64,000 bases of DNA, from positions 62,001-126,000 of the forward strand of contig NZ_JAKCFI010000002.1 in the NCBI RefSeq assembly GCF_021412625.1, written 5' to 3'. This DNA is from Myxococcus stipitatus (GTDB taxonomy: Bacteria; Myxococcota; Myxococcia; Myxococcales; Myxococcaceae). The notes beneath the pieces were generated by a model. The model was not told the DNA's origin. It was given only the letters and a program-made list of their open reading frames with translations, and made no database searches. Both the position numbers and the translations under genes were made by a program. Positions within the stretch are counted from its first letter, which is position 1, and the number at the start of each line of letters is the position of its first letter. Shown one piece after another: positions 45,115 to 53,925 of the stretch.

Positions 45115-45897
45115 TCAGGAGGCCGCGTCCGCGCGCAGCCGCTCCAGGGCCTCCTCGACGTACTGGACGCCCTTGGGCGTGATGGCCTTGCCCTTCTTCG
45201 TGTCGTGGGCGTAGCCGGCGTGGAGCCGGAGCGCCTTGGCCGCGTTGGGCGCCGCGTAGGTGACGCCCAGCTCTCCCCAGAACCGCGACGTCGTCCCCGA
45301 CGTCACCTCGAGGTCGAGCTGGGCCGCGTGCGCGAGGTACAGCGGAATCAGCGAGCGCACCAGCTGGTCCTTCAGCTTGCCGGCGACGACCAGCTGCTCG
45401 TGGCGGGGGTGCGCCCGCAGCGCCGCGACGAGCTGGCCCACCGCCTCGCCCGGGTCCTGGGACGACGCGGCGCCCGCGCCCTGCGCCGGAGCGCGCGTGC
45501 GCTTGCCCGGCTTCGTCCGGGCGCGGGAGGCGCGCTTCTCCGCCTTGGGGGCCGCGGCCTTGGGCGCGGTGGTGGCCTTCGCCTTCTTCGTGCCCCGGGC
45601 CTTCTTCGCCTTCGCGGGGGCCTCCGCGAGGACGGGGGCGATGGGCGTGGGCTCGGGGGACCGCGGTCTCGGCGTGCGCTGGGCCACCGTGGGCTCCTGC
45701 TCCCGGGGTGGGGGCGGGCTCGCCGGCTCGACGGGGACCGCCTCGCGCCGCGCCGGAGGAATCGGGGACGGGTGCGAGGCTCCGTTGCGGGACGGCGGCG
45801 TCTCGCGGGGGTACCCGAGTCGAGAACGCACCTCTTCCACCACCCCGCCCAACCCCACTTGATGCAGCAGACCTTCCAACCGGGACGCGAATGACAC
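45115..45897 (-). CDS. Unknown protein with Ala/Lys-rich linker and conserved C-terminal domain
   Basis: 260 residues from a GTG at 45897 with GGAGG 9 bp upstream. An N-terminal helix (SFASRLEGLLHQVGLGGVVEE) is followed by a Pro-rich and then a Lys/Ala/Arg-rich linker (histone H1-like, KAKKARGTKKAKATTAPKAA). The C-terminal domain (about 150-260) is helical with GKLKDQLVRSLIPLYLAH and KGKAITPKGVQYVEEALERL. The basic linker could bind nucleic acid. I do not recognise the family. It is a single gene with no obvious operon partners. Confidence 0.75.
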   Translation of the reverse strand: MSFASRLEGLLHQVGLGGVVEEVRSRLGYPRETPPSRNGASHPSPIPPARREAVPVEPASPPPPREQEPTVAQRTPRPRSPEPTPIAPVLAEAPAKAKKARGTKKAKATTAPKAAAPKAEKRASRARTKPGKRTRAPAQGAGAASSQDPGEAVGQLVAALRAHPRHEQLVVAGKLKDQLVRSLIPLYLAHAAQLDLEVTSGTTSRFWGELGVTYAAPNAAKALRLHAGYAHDTKKGKAITPKGVQYVEEALERLRADAAS

Positions 45898-46051
45898 CGG
45901 GCATGCCCTCCTGGACCGGCGCACGTTACCCCAGGATGGCCCCCCGACGGATCCACGACGCCCACGGAGGCAGGGGAGGTAGGCGGGGGCGGGCACGCGG
46001 TGACTGTTCGCCAGCGGGCAGGCGGCGCTACACTCGTGGTCCGTCCCCGCC

Positions 46052-46798
46052 ATGCGGCTGCCCCCCATCCTCGTCCCGCTGCTCCTCGTGCCCCTCGTGG
46101 CCCTCGGCCAGGGGGACACCCGTATCGCCTTCCTGGGACGCCAGCTCCAGCAGGGCAAGGACCCCCGCTCGCGCTCCCAGGCGGCGCTGGTGCTCGGCGC
46201 CACGGAGGACCCGGAGGCCGTGGCTCCGCTCTGCGGCGCGCTGAAGGACCCCAGCGAGCTGGTGCGCGCCGCGGTCGCCAAGTCGCTGGCGAAGCTGCAG
46301 GAGGCCGCCGCGCTGCCGTGCCTGGAGGCGCACAAGGCGGACGCGGACGCCACCGTCCAGGCGGCGGTGCAGGAGGCGGTGGGCGCGCTCAAGGCCTACC
46401 AGTCCCGGCCCCCGCGCTTCTACATCGTCCTGGACGCGCTGAAGGACGGCACGCGCTCGCTGCCCGCGGAGCTGGTGAAGGCCACCGAGGCGCGGCTGCG
46501 CTCGAGGCTCGTGCGCCGGGGGGCGATGCTCGCGCCGGCCAAGGAGTCCAAGGCCGCGGCGAAGGGGACGTTGAAGAAGCTGGGGGTCCACGGCTATCGC
46601 ATCACCGCGGAGGTCCATGCCCTGGAGGGCGGCGGGCTGCGGGTGGCCATCGTCTGCATGAGCTACCCGGAGCAGTCGCTGCTGGGGCAGGTGGACGTGA
46701 AGGCCGCGGGCGCGCAGCCCGCGGACCTCCTCAAGGCCCTGGTGCCCAAGGCCGTCGAGGAGGCGGCGGAAACCTTCGAGTGGAGCAACGAGACATGA
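46052..46798 (+). CDS. Exported HEAT-repeat protein
   Basis: 248 residues. Signal peptide PPILVPLLLVPLVALGQ followed by two HEAT repeats (RSQAALVLGATEDPEAVAPL; LVRAAVAKSLAKLQEAAALP) and a C-terminal alpha/beta domain (FYIVLDALKDGTRSLPAELV ... GYRITAEVHALEGGGLRVAI). It should be periplasmic. Its stop overlaps the start of the HAMP protein gene by 4 bp (ATGA), so the two are made together and may interact across the inner membrane. Confidence 0.82.
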   Translation: MRLPPILVPLLLVPLVALGQGDTRIAFLGRQLQQGKDPRSRSQAALVLGATEDPEAVAPLCGALKDPSELVRAAVAKSLAKLQEAAALPCLEAHKADADATVQAAVQEAVGALKAYQSRPPRFYIVLDALKDGTRSLPAELVKATEARLRSRLVRRGAMLAPAKESKAAAKGTLKKLGVHGYRITAEVHALEGGGLRVAIVCMSYPEQSLLGQVDVKAAGAQPADLLKALVPKAVEEAAETFEWSNET

Positions 46799-47532
46799 CG
46801 ACGACCACGGCGCACGCGGCGCCCCCCAAGCGGCGGTGGCGCAACTTCCTGCTGGATACGAGCTTCCAGCTCAAGCTGACCGCGTACATCGTCGGGGTGA
46901 CGGTGGTGCTGTCGGCGCTGCTGGGCGTGTTCCTGATGCGCTCGGCGCAGGCGCTGATGCGCGAGACGGCGACGGCGGTGGAGGCGCGCTCGCGCGCCGC
47001 GGAGGTGAGCCGGGAGCTGTCCGGCGCCACGCTGTCCAACGAGCTGCTGGCCCGGATGGACGACCCCGCCTTCGAGGCCACCTTCCGCGAGAAGGCCCGC
47101 ACCATCGACGCCACCTACGACGCCGAGCGCGCCGCCATCGTCGCGCAGCGCGCGGAGCTGGAGTGGCGCCAGCGCGTCACCTGGTGGGTGCTGGGCATCG
47201 GCCTGGCGGGCTTCATCGCGGTGGTCGCGCTGGGCACCATCGTGGTGACGCACCGGGTGGCCGGCCCCCTGCTGCGCATCCGCCGCATGGTGGGCGACGT
47301 GCAGGCCGGCAAGCTCACGCCGCCCCCGTACGGCCTGCGGGATGGCGACGAGCTGAGGGACCTGTTCGACGCCACGCGCGCGATGATGCAGGGGCTGCGC
47401 GAGCAGGGCGAGGACGACGCCCGCGTCCTGGCCCGGGCCCTGGAGTCCGCGGAGCGCGCGGGCCTGTCCGGCGAGTCGCTCGCGGAGCTGCGGGCGCTGG
47501 AGGCCCGCTTCCGCGCCCGGCTGGGGGCGTGA
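46795..47532 (+). CDS. Two-span membrane protein with HAMP domain and no output domain
   Basis: 245 residues. Membrane spans near 27-48 (LTAYIVGVTVVLSALLGVFL) and 125-147 (VLGIGLAGFIAVVALGTIVV) enclose a helical periplasmic loop of about 75 residues. A HAMP domain follows (HRVAGPLLRIRRMVGDVQAG, LRDGDELRDLFDATRAMMQG) and then a 45-residue helix to the end. There is no kinase, GGDEF or MCP signalling domain, so it may pass a signal to a separate protein or act as a scaffold. It is translationally coupled to the HEAT protein gene and converges with dinG. Confidence 0.85.
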   Translation: MTTTTAHAAPPKRRWRNFLLDTSFQLKLTAYIVGVTVVLSALLGVFLMRSAQALMRETATAVEARSRAAEVSRELSGATLSNELLARMDDPAFEATFREKARTIDATYDAERAAIVAQRAELEWRQRVTWWVLGIGLAGFIAVVALGTIVVTHRVAGPLLRIRRMVGDVQAGKLTPPPYGLRDGDELRDLFDATRAMMQGLREQGEDDARVLARALESAERAGLSGESLAELRALEARFRARLGA

Positions 47533-47572
47533 GGCGCGTCCGCGGGTCCGCGCGCTCGAGGGCCTCCGCCGC

Positions 47573-50506
47573 TCAGCCCGCGGAGGCCACGTCCACCGTG
47601 AGCCCCGTCTGCTTCAGCACGGCGTGGATGCGCAGCCGGGCCTGGGCCCACGGCAGCGCCTCCACGCGGTAGCCGTCGAGCGCCTCCATCAGGTGGGCGC
47701 GGTAGCTGGGGTGGCCGGGGTCCGCGATGATGACCACGCCCCGGTCCGTCGTGGACCGGATGAGCCGCCCCACGCCCTGCCTCAACAGGAGCAGCGCGCG
47801 CGGCAGGCGGTACTGGAGGAAGCCCTGGTACTCGTTGCCAGAGCGGGCCAGCGGCTCCTCCCGGGCCGCCACCAGCGGTCGCAGGGCGGGCTCCAGGGGC
47901 AGCTTGTCGATGAACACGCAGCCCACGCCGCGGCCGGGGATGTCCACGCCCTGCCAGAAGCTCTTGGTGCCCAAGAGCACCGTGCCCGTGTCGCGCTCCT
48001 GCCGCGCCGCCAGCGAGCGGCCGTGGCCCCGCGACTGGCGCAGCACCTCGATGCCCAGCGGCTCCAGCCGCGCCCGCGCCTCGTCGCCCACGCGCTCCAT
48101 GCGCCGCGTGGACGCGAACAGCCCCAGCAGGCGCCCGCCCATGGTCTGCGCGAGGCCGGAGATGCGCGTCGCCGCCCACTCCACGAAGGGCTCCTCGTGC
48201 GCGCGCGGCGCGTCCGTGACGAGCACCACCAGGGCCTGCTCGCGCAGCTGGAAGGGGGAGGGGGCCCGCAGCAGCCGGGGCGCGGGCCTGTCCCCGCGCC
48301 CGTCCAGCCCCAGGCGGCGCAGCACGAAGGGCACGCCGCCGCCCGTGGCCGGCCCCAGCGTGGCGGACGCGAGCACCAGCGCGCGCTTGCTCGCCGCGAA
48401 GTCCCGGGAGACGTGCAGGGAGACATCCACCGGCTGCGCGCCCAGGCTCCAGCGCTGCCGCCGGGGCTCCGCGGTGGCCGAGTAGCACCGCCCCGCCGCC
48501 GGCTCCCCGGACAGCTCCTGGGCCAGCGTCGCCAGTTCGCCCAGCTCGGACGTGGCTCCGGACAGCTCCCGCTCCAGCGCGGGCTGTCGCGCGGCCAGCT
48601 CCGGCAGCGCCTCCACGACGCGCACCGCGAGCAGCGTGTGCAGCGCCTGGAGCGCGCCGCGCGCCGCCTCGAGCCCCTCGTGCACGGGCTCCCAGCCGGG
48701 GCGCGCCCGCACGGCCTCCGTCACGCGCAGCTCCGGCGCATAGGCGCCCTCGTCGGGGTCCTCGCCCACGGTCGTCGCCGCCGGCTCGCACAGCTCCGTC
48801 ACGCGCGCGCCCAGGTCCCTCGCCTCGTCCAACAGGCGCCGCAGCGCGTCCTCGACCTGGCCCATCAACGCGCGGGTCTCCTCGCGCCGGGACGCGAAGA
48901 GCGCTCGCCGCAGCTCCGCGAAGAGGCCGTGGCGCCCGTCGCGCCCGTGCAGCCGTTCGGTGAGCCGGTGGAAGGCGAGGTCCGACAGCTCCACGGTGAG
49001 CGCGGTCGTGGCCACGTCCTCCACCTCGTGGGCCTCGTCGAGCACCAGGTGCTCCAGCTTCGGGTAGCGCGCGGGCCAGGCGAAGGCGAGCGACTGGTTG
49101 ATGACCAGCACGTCCGCCTCGCGCGCCTGCGCCACCGCCGAGTGGTAGAAGCACCGGTGGTAGTGCGGGCACTTCTCGCCCAGCGTCGTCGCCGCCTCCG
49201 AGCGCACCGCCGGCAAGAGGCCGTGCAGCACCGGGAAGCGCTCGCGGAACCAGTGGCTCAGCCGGTCCAGGTCTCCGTCCGTGCTGCGCCGCAGGTACGC
49301 CCGCAGGTACGCGCGGGGGGCCCGGGCGGCGTGGCCCATCCCCGGCTCCACCCGCGTGGCCTCCAACGCGCGACGCCGGCACAGGTAGTTGGACTGGCCC
49401 TTGAGCAGGGCATAGCCGAAGGCGCCACCCAGCGCGCGGTGCAGCCGGGGCAGGTCCTTCTCCAGCAGCTGGTCCTGGAGCGTCTTGGTGTGCGGCGCCA
49501 CGCCCACCTTGCGGCCGTTGCGCGCGGCGAAGAGGGCCGCGGGCGCCAGGTACGCCAGCGATTTGCCCGTCCCCGTCCCGGCCTCCACCGCCACCTGCCC
49601 CCCGTCCGACAGCGCCTGCGCCACCGCGAGCGCCACGTCGAGCTGCGCGGGGCGGCTCCTGAAGCCCTCGTCCTGTCGCTCCAGGGCGCCGTCCGGCCCC
49701 AGCACCGCGGCCACCTCGTCGCCTCGGACCGGCGCCACGGGCGCGTCGGGCTCCGGCTCCACGGGCGCGGCGCCACCCCCGGCGCGGCGTCGCTCGGGAC
49801 GGCCTTGCAGGAAGCCCTGGGCCTCCAGGGCCAACGCCGCGGGGACGCCGAGGCACGCCTCCCGCAGGCCCGCCAGCAGCTCGAGCAGCGGGCGCTCGTC
49901 GGAGTCGGGGCCCGCGCCGTCCGGGGCGGGCCTCGAGGCCGCGCGCGGATCCAGCGTGGCCAGCAGGTCCGCGAGGTCGTCGGCCCGCCCGTCGCGGATG
50001 CAGCGGTCCATCGTCTGCACCAGCACGGCGTGGACGGCCTCGCAGTCGGACACCGCGCGGTGGGGCTGGCGGATGCCCAGGCCCGCCCAGCGCAGCAGCG
50101 ACTCCAGCGAGTGGCTGCGCAGCTCCGGGTGCAGGTAGTGCATCAGCTCGCACGAGTCGAGCACCGGCGCGCGGATGGGGCCCAGCAGGTCCGGCAGGAA
50201 GCCCTTCTCGAAGGGCGCGTTGTGCGCCACCACCGTCCAGCCGGAGAGCCGCTCGCGCAGCTCCGCCATGTCCGCGCCGAAGCGCGGCCGGCCCGCGAGG
50301 TCCGCGTCCGTCAGCCCCGTCAGGCGCCGGATGGTGAGCGGCAGGGGCCGCGAGGCCGAGTACAGCCGCGCGAAGCGGTCCACCTCGCGCCCGTTCTCGA
50401 AGAAGAGGCACCCCAGCTCGATGATTTCGTCGACACGCGGGTCCAGCCCCGTCGTCTCGAGGTCGAGGAAGACATGCCGCGTGAAGAGCTCCGCCGCGCC
50501 GCCCAT
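47573..50506 (-). CDS. dinG: DinG-family helicase with N-terminal DnaQ-like exonuclease
   Basis: 977 residues. Residues about 10-170 form a DEDDh exonuclease (VFLDLETTGLD; HNAPFEKGF, where Glu replaces the usual Asp; PHRAVSDCEAV). From about 270 comes an XPD/DinG helicase: Walker A EAGTGTGKSLAYLAPA, LKGQSNYLCRR, DEAH box VLDEAHEVED and C-terminal motif VI GVGRLIRS. Of the four iron-sulfur cysteines expected, NYLC, EKC and RCF are present, but the one normally two residues before Gly-x-x-Cys is Thr (TTLGEKC), and the following NHHLL-type motif is NQSLA. The exonuclease-helicase fusion is best known from Firmicutes, where the cluster is absent. It probably acts in DNA repair or structure-specific processing. 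Single gene; ATG 50506. Confidence 0.9.
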   Translation of the reverse strand: MGGAAELFTRHVFLDLETTGLDPRVDEIIELGCLFFENGREVDRFARLYSASRPLPLTIRRLTGLTDADLAGRPRFGADMAELRERLSGWTVVAHNAPFEKGFLPDLLGPIRAPVLDSCELMHYLHPELRSHSLESLLRWAGLGIRQPHRAVSDCEAVHAVLVQTMDRCIRDGRADDLADLLATLDPRAASRPAPDGAGPDSDERPLLELLAGLREACLGVPAALALEAQGFLQGRPERRRAGGGAAPVEPEPDAPVAPVRGDEVAAVLGPDGALERQDEGFRSRPAQLDVALAVAQALSDGGQVAVEAGTGTGKSLAYLAPAALFAARNGRKVGVAPHTKTLQDQLLEKDLPRLHRALGGAFGYALLKGQSNYLCRRRALEATRVEPGMGHAARAPRAYLRAYLRRSTDGDLDRLSHWFRERFPVLHGLLPAVRSEAATTLGEKCPHYHRCFYHSAVAQAREADVLVINQSLAFAWPARYPKLEHLVLDEAHEVEDVATTALTVELSDLAFHRLTERLHGRDGRHGLFAELRRALFASRREETRALMGQVEDALRRLLDEARDLGARVTELCEPAATTVGEDPDEGAYAPELRVTEAVRARPGWEPVHEGLEAARGALQALHTLLAVRVVEALPELAARQPALERELSGATSELGELATLAQELSGEPAAGRCYSATAEPRRQRWSLGAQPVDVSLHVSRDFAASKRALVLASATLGPATGGGVPFVLRRLGLDGRGDRPAPRLLRAPSPFQLREQALVVLVTDAPRAHEEPFVEWAATRISGLAQTMGGRLLGLFASTRRMERVGDEARARLEPLGIEVLRQSRGHGRSLAARQERDTGTVLLGTKSFWQGVDIPGRGVGCVFIDKLPLEPALRPLVAAREEPLARSGNEYQGFLQYRLPRALLLLRQGVGRLIRSTTDRGVVIIADPGHPSYRAHLMEALDGYRVEALPWAQARLRIHAVLKQTGLTVDVASAG

Positions 50507-50563
50507 GCAGGCCGGCGAGACTAAGGCCGCCCTGGCGCGGTGCCCAGATTTCCGCCGACCTGC

Positions 50564-50989
50564 TCAGTCCACCATGAAAACGCCGGAAATCATCTTCCCC
50601 ATGGCGCAGCCGTAGACGAGCTTGCCGGACTCCTTGGGCGTGAAGGTGATTTCCACGGGCTGGCCGAGCGGCAGGGGCGTGTTGATGTCGTAGCCCTCCA
50701 TGACGACTTCGGTGGCGCACGTCAGGTCCGTCTTGCGCGTCACCACCAGCTTCACCGGCTCGCCCTTCTTGAGATTCACCGGGCTGGGCTCGTAGCCCTT
50801 CTCCGTCACGGACAGCTCCACCACGCGCACGCCGTTCTCCCGCTTCTCCGGGACGGCGGGCGCGGCGGCGGCCTCCGCGGGCTTCGCCCCGGAGTCCCTG
50901 GTGCAGCCCTGCTGCGTGGCGCCGAGCATGACGGCCGTCGCGACCAGCGCGAGCAGGGGCTTGATGATGCGGGAGAAGAACCGTCGCAT
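50564..50989 (-). CDS. Cupredoxin-like exported protein
   Basis: 141 residues. Signal segment IIKPLLALVATAVMLGA, possibly lipid-linked at the Cys in TQQGC although the lipobox is poor. The mature domain is a cupredoxin_1-type beta barrel (VVELSVTEKGYEPSPVNLKK, VKLVVTRKTDLTCATEV, VEITFTPKESGKLVYGCAMG then KMISGVF). The Cys of LTCA and the C-x3-M pair near the end are candidate copper ligands. Proteins of this kind often handle periplasmic copper. No copper pump is adjacent. ATG 50989 has GAGG 6 bp upstream. Confidence 0.85.
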   Translation of the reverse strand: MRRFFSRIIKPLLALVATAVMLGATQQGCTRDSGAKPAEAAAAPAVPEKRENGVRVVELSVTEKGYEPSPVNLKKGEPVKLVVTRKTDLTCATEVVMEGYDINTPLPLGQPVEITFTPKESGKLVYGCAMGKMISGVFMVD

Positions 50990-51050
50990 GGGGCGCCTCG
51001 GGGAGGTCGAGCGGGGAGGAGGGGCGGGACGCCCCCCCATGTCGGGGCCC

Positions 51051-52259
51051 TCAGGCCCCGGCGGGAGCGTCCGCGTTGCCCGGCTCGAAGCGGAGCAGGG
51101 CGTGGAGCGGGACGAACACCTCGTGCCCGGGTTCACCGAGCAGCAGGTCGAAGCGGCCCACGTGCATGAGCGGCAGCTGGAGGGTGATGCCGTTGCGCAG
51201 CACCAGCTTCACCGTCTGCCCGATGCGGTCCAGGAACGCGCGCGGGTCCGAATAGGGGCGCTTGTCCGGCTGGCGCGCCACCGTGGCGGGCTTCTGGGTC
51301 AGCTTCGCGTCGCGCTCCAGGTTGGGCAAGAGCCGCTCCCACTCCGCGCGCCGCGCCAGCAGCACCACCTGGAGCTTCTCCAGCCGGCCCGTGCGCTCGA
51401 GCGTGAAGGCGATGGGCTCCTCGGCCACCAGCGTGTCGAGCAGCGAGCGCTCCGCCAGCACCACGGAGAGCTCCGTCTTGTTGGAGATGAGCCCGGCGAG
51501 CAGCTCCGCCACCACCGCGTTGTCGACCTCGCCGCGCGCCTGCTTGATGGCCGCCTTGCGCTGGGTGCGCTCCTTGCGCGCCATGAACTCGGCCACCGTC
51601 ATGCCGCTCTGGAGCACGCCGAACGCGTCTCCCAGCGACAGGCCCGGCGTCTGGCCCATCAGCTCGTACACCTGGTCGAAGCGCCTGGCCTCTTCCGCGT
51701 GGAGCTTGCGCCAGATGCGGCACTTCATCTTCCCCTCGAGCTCGCCCTTGGCGATGCGCGCCGGGACGTGCTCGCGCTGCGCCAGCGCGAGGATCTGCTC
51801 GGGCGTGGGCGGCGGGCGGGGCGTCGAGGGCCGGAAGCCACCCGGACGCCCGCCGAAGCCACCGGCCCTAGGCCCGGAGGGCGGCCCGCCCAGACCCGGC
51901 GCGCGCGGCGGACCGGAGGGCCGGGGCCCGGCCGGACGCGGCGCGGGGGCGGAGCCCGTCGGCCTCGGCGCGGCGGCCACCCCCGGGGTCGCGGGCACCA
52001 CCGGACGTGGCGCGGGCGCGGGGGGCGCGCTCCCCGTGGGGGCGACGGGACGAGGCGTGGGGGCCACGCCCGGGGTGGGGCGGGGCGTGGGGGAGGGCGC
52101 CACGCCCGCGGGACGGGGCGTGGGCGTGGGGCGCGGCGTGGGCGCCGGCCCGGCGGACTCCGTGGAGGACGGAGTCGGCGTGGCGCTACCGGGGGTCGAG
52201 GCCGGCCGCCGGATGACTTCGACCGCGGGCGCCGCCCGCCGTGTCTTCCGATCGTTCAC
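51051..52259 (-). CDS. Pro-rich protein with Sm/Hfq-like C-terminal domain
   Basis: 402 residues, GTG start. Residues 1-155 are a Pro/Ala/Gly/Arg-rich, probably disordered tail. Residues 155-330 are helical (GELEGKMKCRIWRKLHAEEA; AVVAELLAGLISNKTELSVV). The last 60 residues (about 342-395) read like an Sm fold: FLDRIGQTVKLVLRNGITLQ, then LPLMHVGRFDLLL and VFVPLHALLRFEP. Compare Hfq, where Asn-Gly-Ile-x-Leu-x-Gly, Phe-Asp and Tyr-Lys-His-Ala-x-Ser occupy the same positions. The RNA-contacting Lys-His is Leu-His here. No neighbour clarifies its role; it could be an RNA-binding or scaffolding protein. The family is not otherwise recognised. Confidence 0.75.
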   Translation of the reverse strand: MNDRKTRRAAPAVEVIRRPASTPGSATPTPSSTESAGPAPTPRPTPTPRPAGVAPSPTPRPTPGVAPTPRPVAPTGSAPPAPAPRPVVPATPGVAAAPRPTGSAPAPRPAGPRPSGPPRAPGLGGPPSGPRAGGFGGRPGGFRPSTPRPPPTPEQILALAQREHVPARIAKGELEGKMKCRIWRKLHAEEARRFDQVYELMGQTPGLSLGDAFGVLQSGMTVAEFMARKERTQRKAAIKQARGEVDNAVVAELLAGLISNKTELSVVLAERSLLDTLVAEEPIAFTLERTGRLEKLQVVLLARRAEWERLLPNLERDAKLTQKPATVARQPDKRPYSDPRAFLDRIGQTVKLVLRNGITLQLPLMHVGRFDLLLGEPGHEVFVPLHALLRFEPGNADAPAGA

Positions 52260-52302
52260 AGTCGTACGTTACCTGATGCGAGGAGCCCGGACATGCCCGG
52301 CT

Positions 52303-52719
52303 TCACGGCTGAAGGGATGCTGAGAGGTCCACTTTCCACCCAGACGGCTCCCGGACCATCCGGACCTCGTGGGTGCGTCCTGGCGAGCGCACGTCGAGAG
52401 TCGCCTCGTCGCCTGACTCCCTGACCAGGGTGACTTCGGTAACATCCTCGGGGGGAGGCACATTCGCGAAGAACAATCCCAGGGGTTCCGGTTTCACCGC
52501 GCCCCCCGAGGCATCGCTGACCGCCTGGGCCTTCTTCATGAGCGCGTCCTGGGTGGGCTTGGACAATACCCCCCAGGCCTCGCGCAGGTCCTCCCGCCGC
52601 ACCATCCGGTGGAAGGAGACGTAGGCGTCCTGCGGAGTGTCGAAGCGGGGCCGGTTGCAGCCGCCCAGGCCCACCAGGACCAGGGCCACCAACCAGGGCA
52701 TCTTCGCGGTCAGACGCAT
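52303..52719 (-). CDS. Small lipoprotein, DUF4878-like
   Basis: 138 residues. Signal PWLVALVLVGLGGC with a clear lipobox (LGGC). The mature part (DTPQDAYVSFHRMVRREDLR, AWGVLSKPTQDAL, TEVTLVRESGDEATLDVRSP, PSGWKVDLS) has the alpha+beta pattern of NTF2-like DUF4878 lipoproteins that couple one helix pair to a curved sheet. Function unknown. It sits 55 bp before the converse end of the diguanylate cyclase gene on the same strand. Confidence 0.82.
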   Translation of the reverse strand: MRLTAKMPWLVALVLVGLGGCNRPRFDTPQDAYVSFHRMVRREDLREAWGVLSKPTQDALMKKAQAVSDASGGAVKPEPLGLFFANVPPPEDVTEVTLVRESGDEATLDVRSPGRTHEVRMVREPSGWKVDLSASLQP

Positions 52720-52774
52720 GGGGGTGGGGTTTAGGTCAAAGCGGCGCCGGGGAAAAGCCTCTGGTGCGTCCGGG

Positions 52775-53818
52775 TCACGGAACGTGCTGCCGGACACGGT
52801 TGCGGCCCGCCTCCTTGGCCGCATAGAGGCCCGCGTCCGCCGCGCGCAGCAGGGCCTCCGCGCTCCCCAGGTCCTCCGAGGGCACCGTCGCCACGCCCAG
52901 GGATGCGGTCAGCCGCACCTGCTGCCGCTTCCCGTCCACGCCCACGTGCTCCAGCCCCAGCGCCGCGATGGCCTCGCGCACGCGCTCGCACACCTTGAGT
53001 GCGTCCGGGGACGCCGTCTCCGGCAGCAGCGCCACGAACTCCTCCCCGCCGTAGCGCGCCAGCAGGTCCACCTCGCGCAGCCTCGAGCGCGTCGTCTGGG
53101 CCACCGCGCGCAGCACCTGGTCCCCGAAGGGGTGCCCGAACGTGTCGTTGATGCGCTTGAAGTGGTCGATGTCCAGCATCACCAGCGACAGGGGCGACTG
53201 GTAGCGCCGCGAGCGCGCGAACTCCTCGTTCAGCCGCTCCTCGAAGCAGCGCCGGTTGAACAGGCTGGTGAGCGCGTCCGTGCGGCTGAGCGCCAGGAGC
53301 TCCTCGCGCCGCCGCGCCAGCTCCTTGTTGGCCCGGTCCAGCTCCCGGTTCTTCTCCACCAGCGCGTCCTGCAGCGCCTTGAGCCGCAGCATCGACTTCA
53401 CCCGCGCCGACAGCTCCAGCATGTCGAAGGGCTTCACCAGGTAGTCGTCCGCCCCCAGCTCCAGCCCCTCCACCTTCCCCGCCGCCTGGCGCGCCGTCAT
53501 CAGAATCACCGGGATGAAGCCGAAGCCGTCCTCCCCCGCGTTCGCCTTGATGATGCGGCACACCTCCACGCCGCCCAGCCCCGGCATCTCCACGTCCATC
53601 AGGATGAGGTCCGGGCGCGACTCGCGGATGGCCGACAGCGCCTGCGCCCCGTCGTGCGCCTCGCGGAAGAGGTAGCCGCGCGGCGCCAGGCCCTCGCGCA
53701 CGTGCGCCACGTGCGCCGGGTCATCGTCGACGATGAGCACCGTGCGACCGCTGAGCTCCCCTCCAGGCCCCGCCTTGCGGGCGACCTCCTGCGTCCTCTT
53801 CCGCTCGCCTTCCGCCAT
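52775..53818 (-). CDS. Response regulator with GGDEF diguanylate cyclase output
   Basis: 347 residues. A CheY-like receiver (about 26-145) has the acidic pocket IVDDDP, phosphoacceptor Asp75 (LILMDVEMPG) and the Lys of DDYLVKPFD. A coiled-coil link (VEKNRELDRANKELARRREE) joins it to a GGDEF domain with active motif GGEEF (257-261) and an intact inhibitory site RxxD (Arg248, Asp251). It should make cyclic-di-GMP when phosphorylated and be feedback-inhibited by it. No histidine kinase gene is adjacent, so the partner is elsewhere. ATG 53818 is preferred; a TTG at 53839 is possible. Cyclic-di-GMP is relevant to the pilus and PilZ genes in this window. Confidence 0.93.
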   Translation of the reverse strand: MAEGERKRTQEVARKAGPGGELSGRTVLIVDDDPAHVAHVREGLAPRGYLFREAHDGAQALSAIRESRPDLILMDVEMPGLGGVEVCRIIKANAGEDGFGFIPVILMTARQAAGKVEGLELGADDYLVKPFDMLELSARVKSMLRLKALQDALVEKNRELDRANKELARRREELLALSRTDALTSLFNRRCFEERLNEEFARSRRYQSPLSLVMLDIDHFKRINDTFGHPFGDQVLRAVAQTTRSRLREVDLLARYGGEEFVALLPETASPDALKVCERVREAIAALGLEHVGVDGKRQQVRLTASLGVATVPSEDLGSAEALLRAADAGLYAAKEAGRNRVRQHVP

Positions 53819-53925
53819 GCGGTTGCGCCCCCAGTGCAATCGTCCCGCGTCGCAAGAATGCTGGCGATTCTCACCCGCCGACCCCGCGAAGCCAAGGGGG
53901 CTGGCAAGTGTGCGTCCGCCGGATG

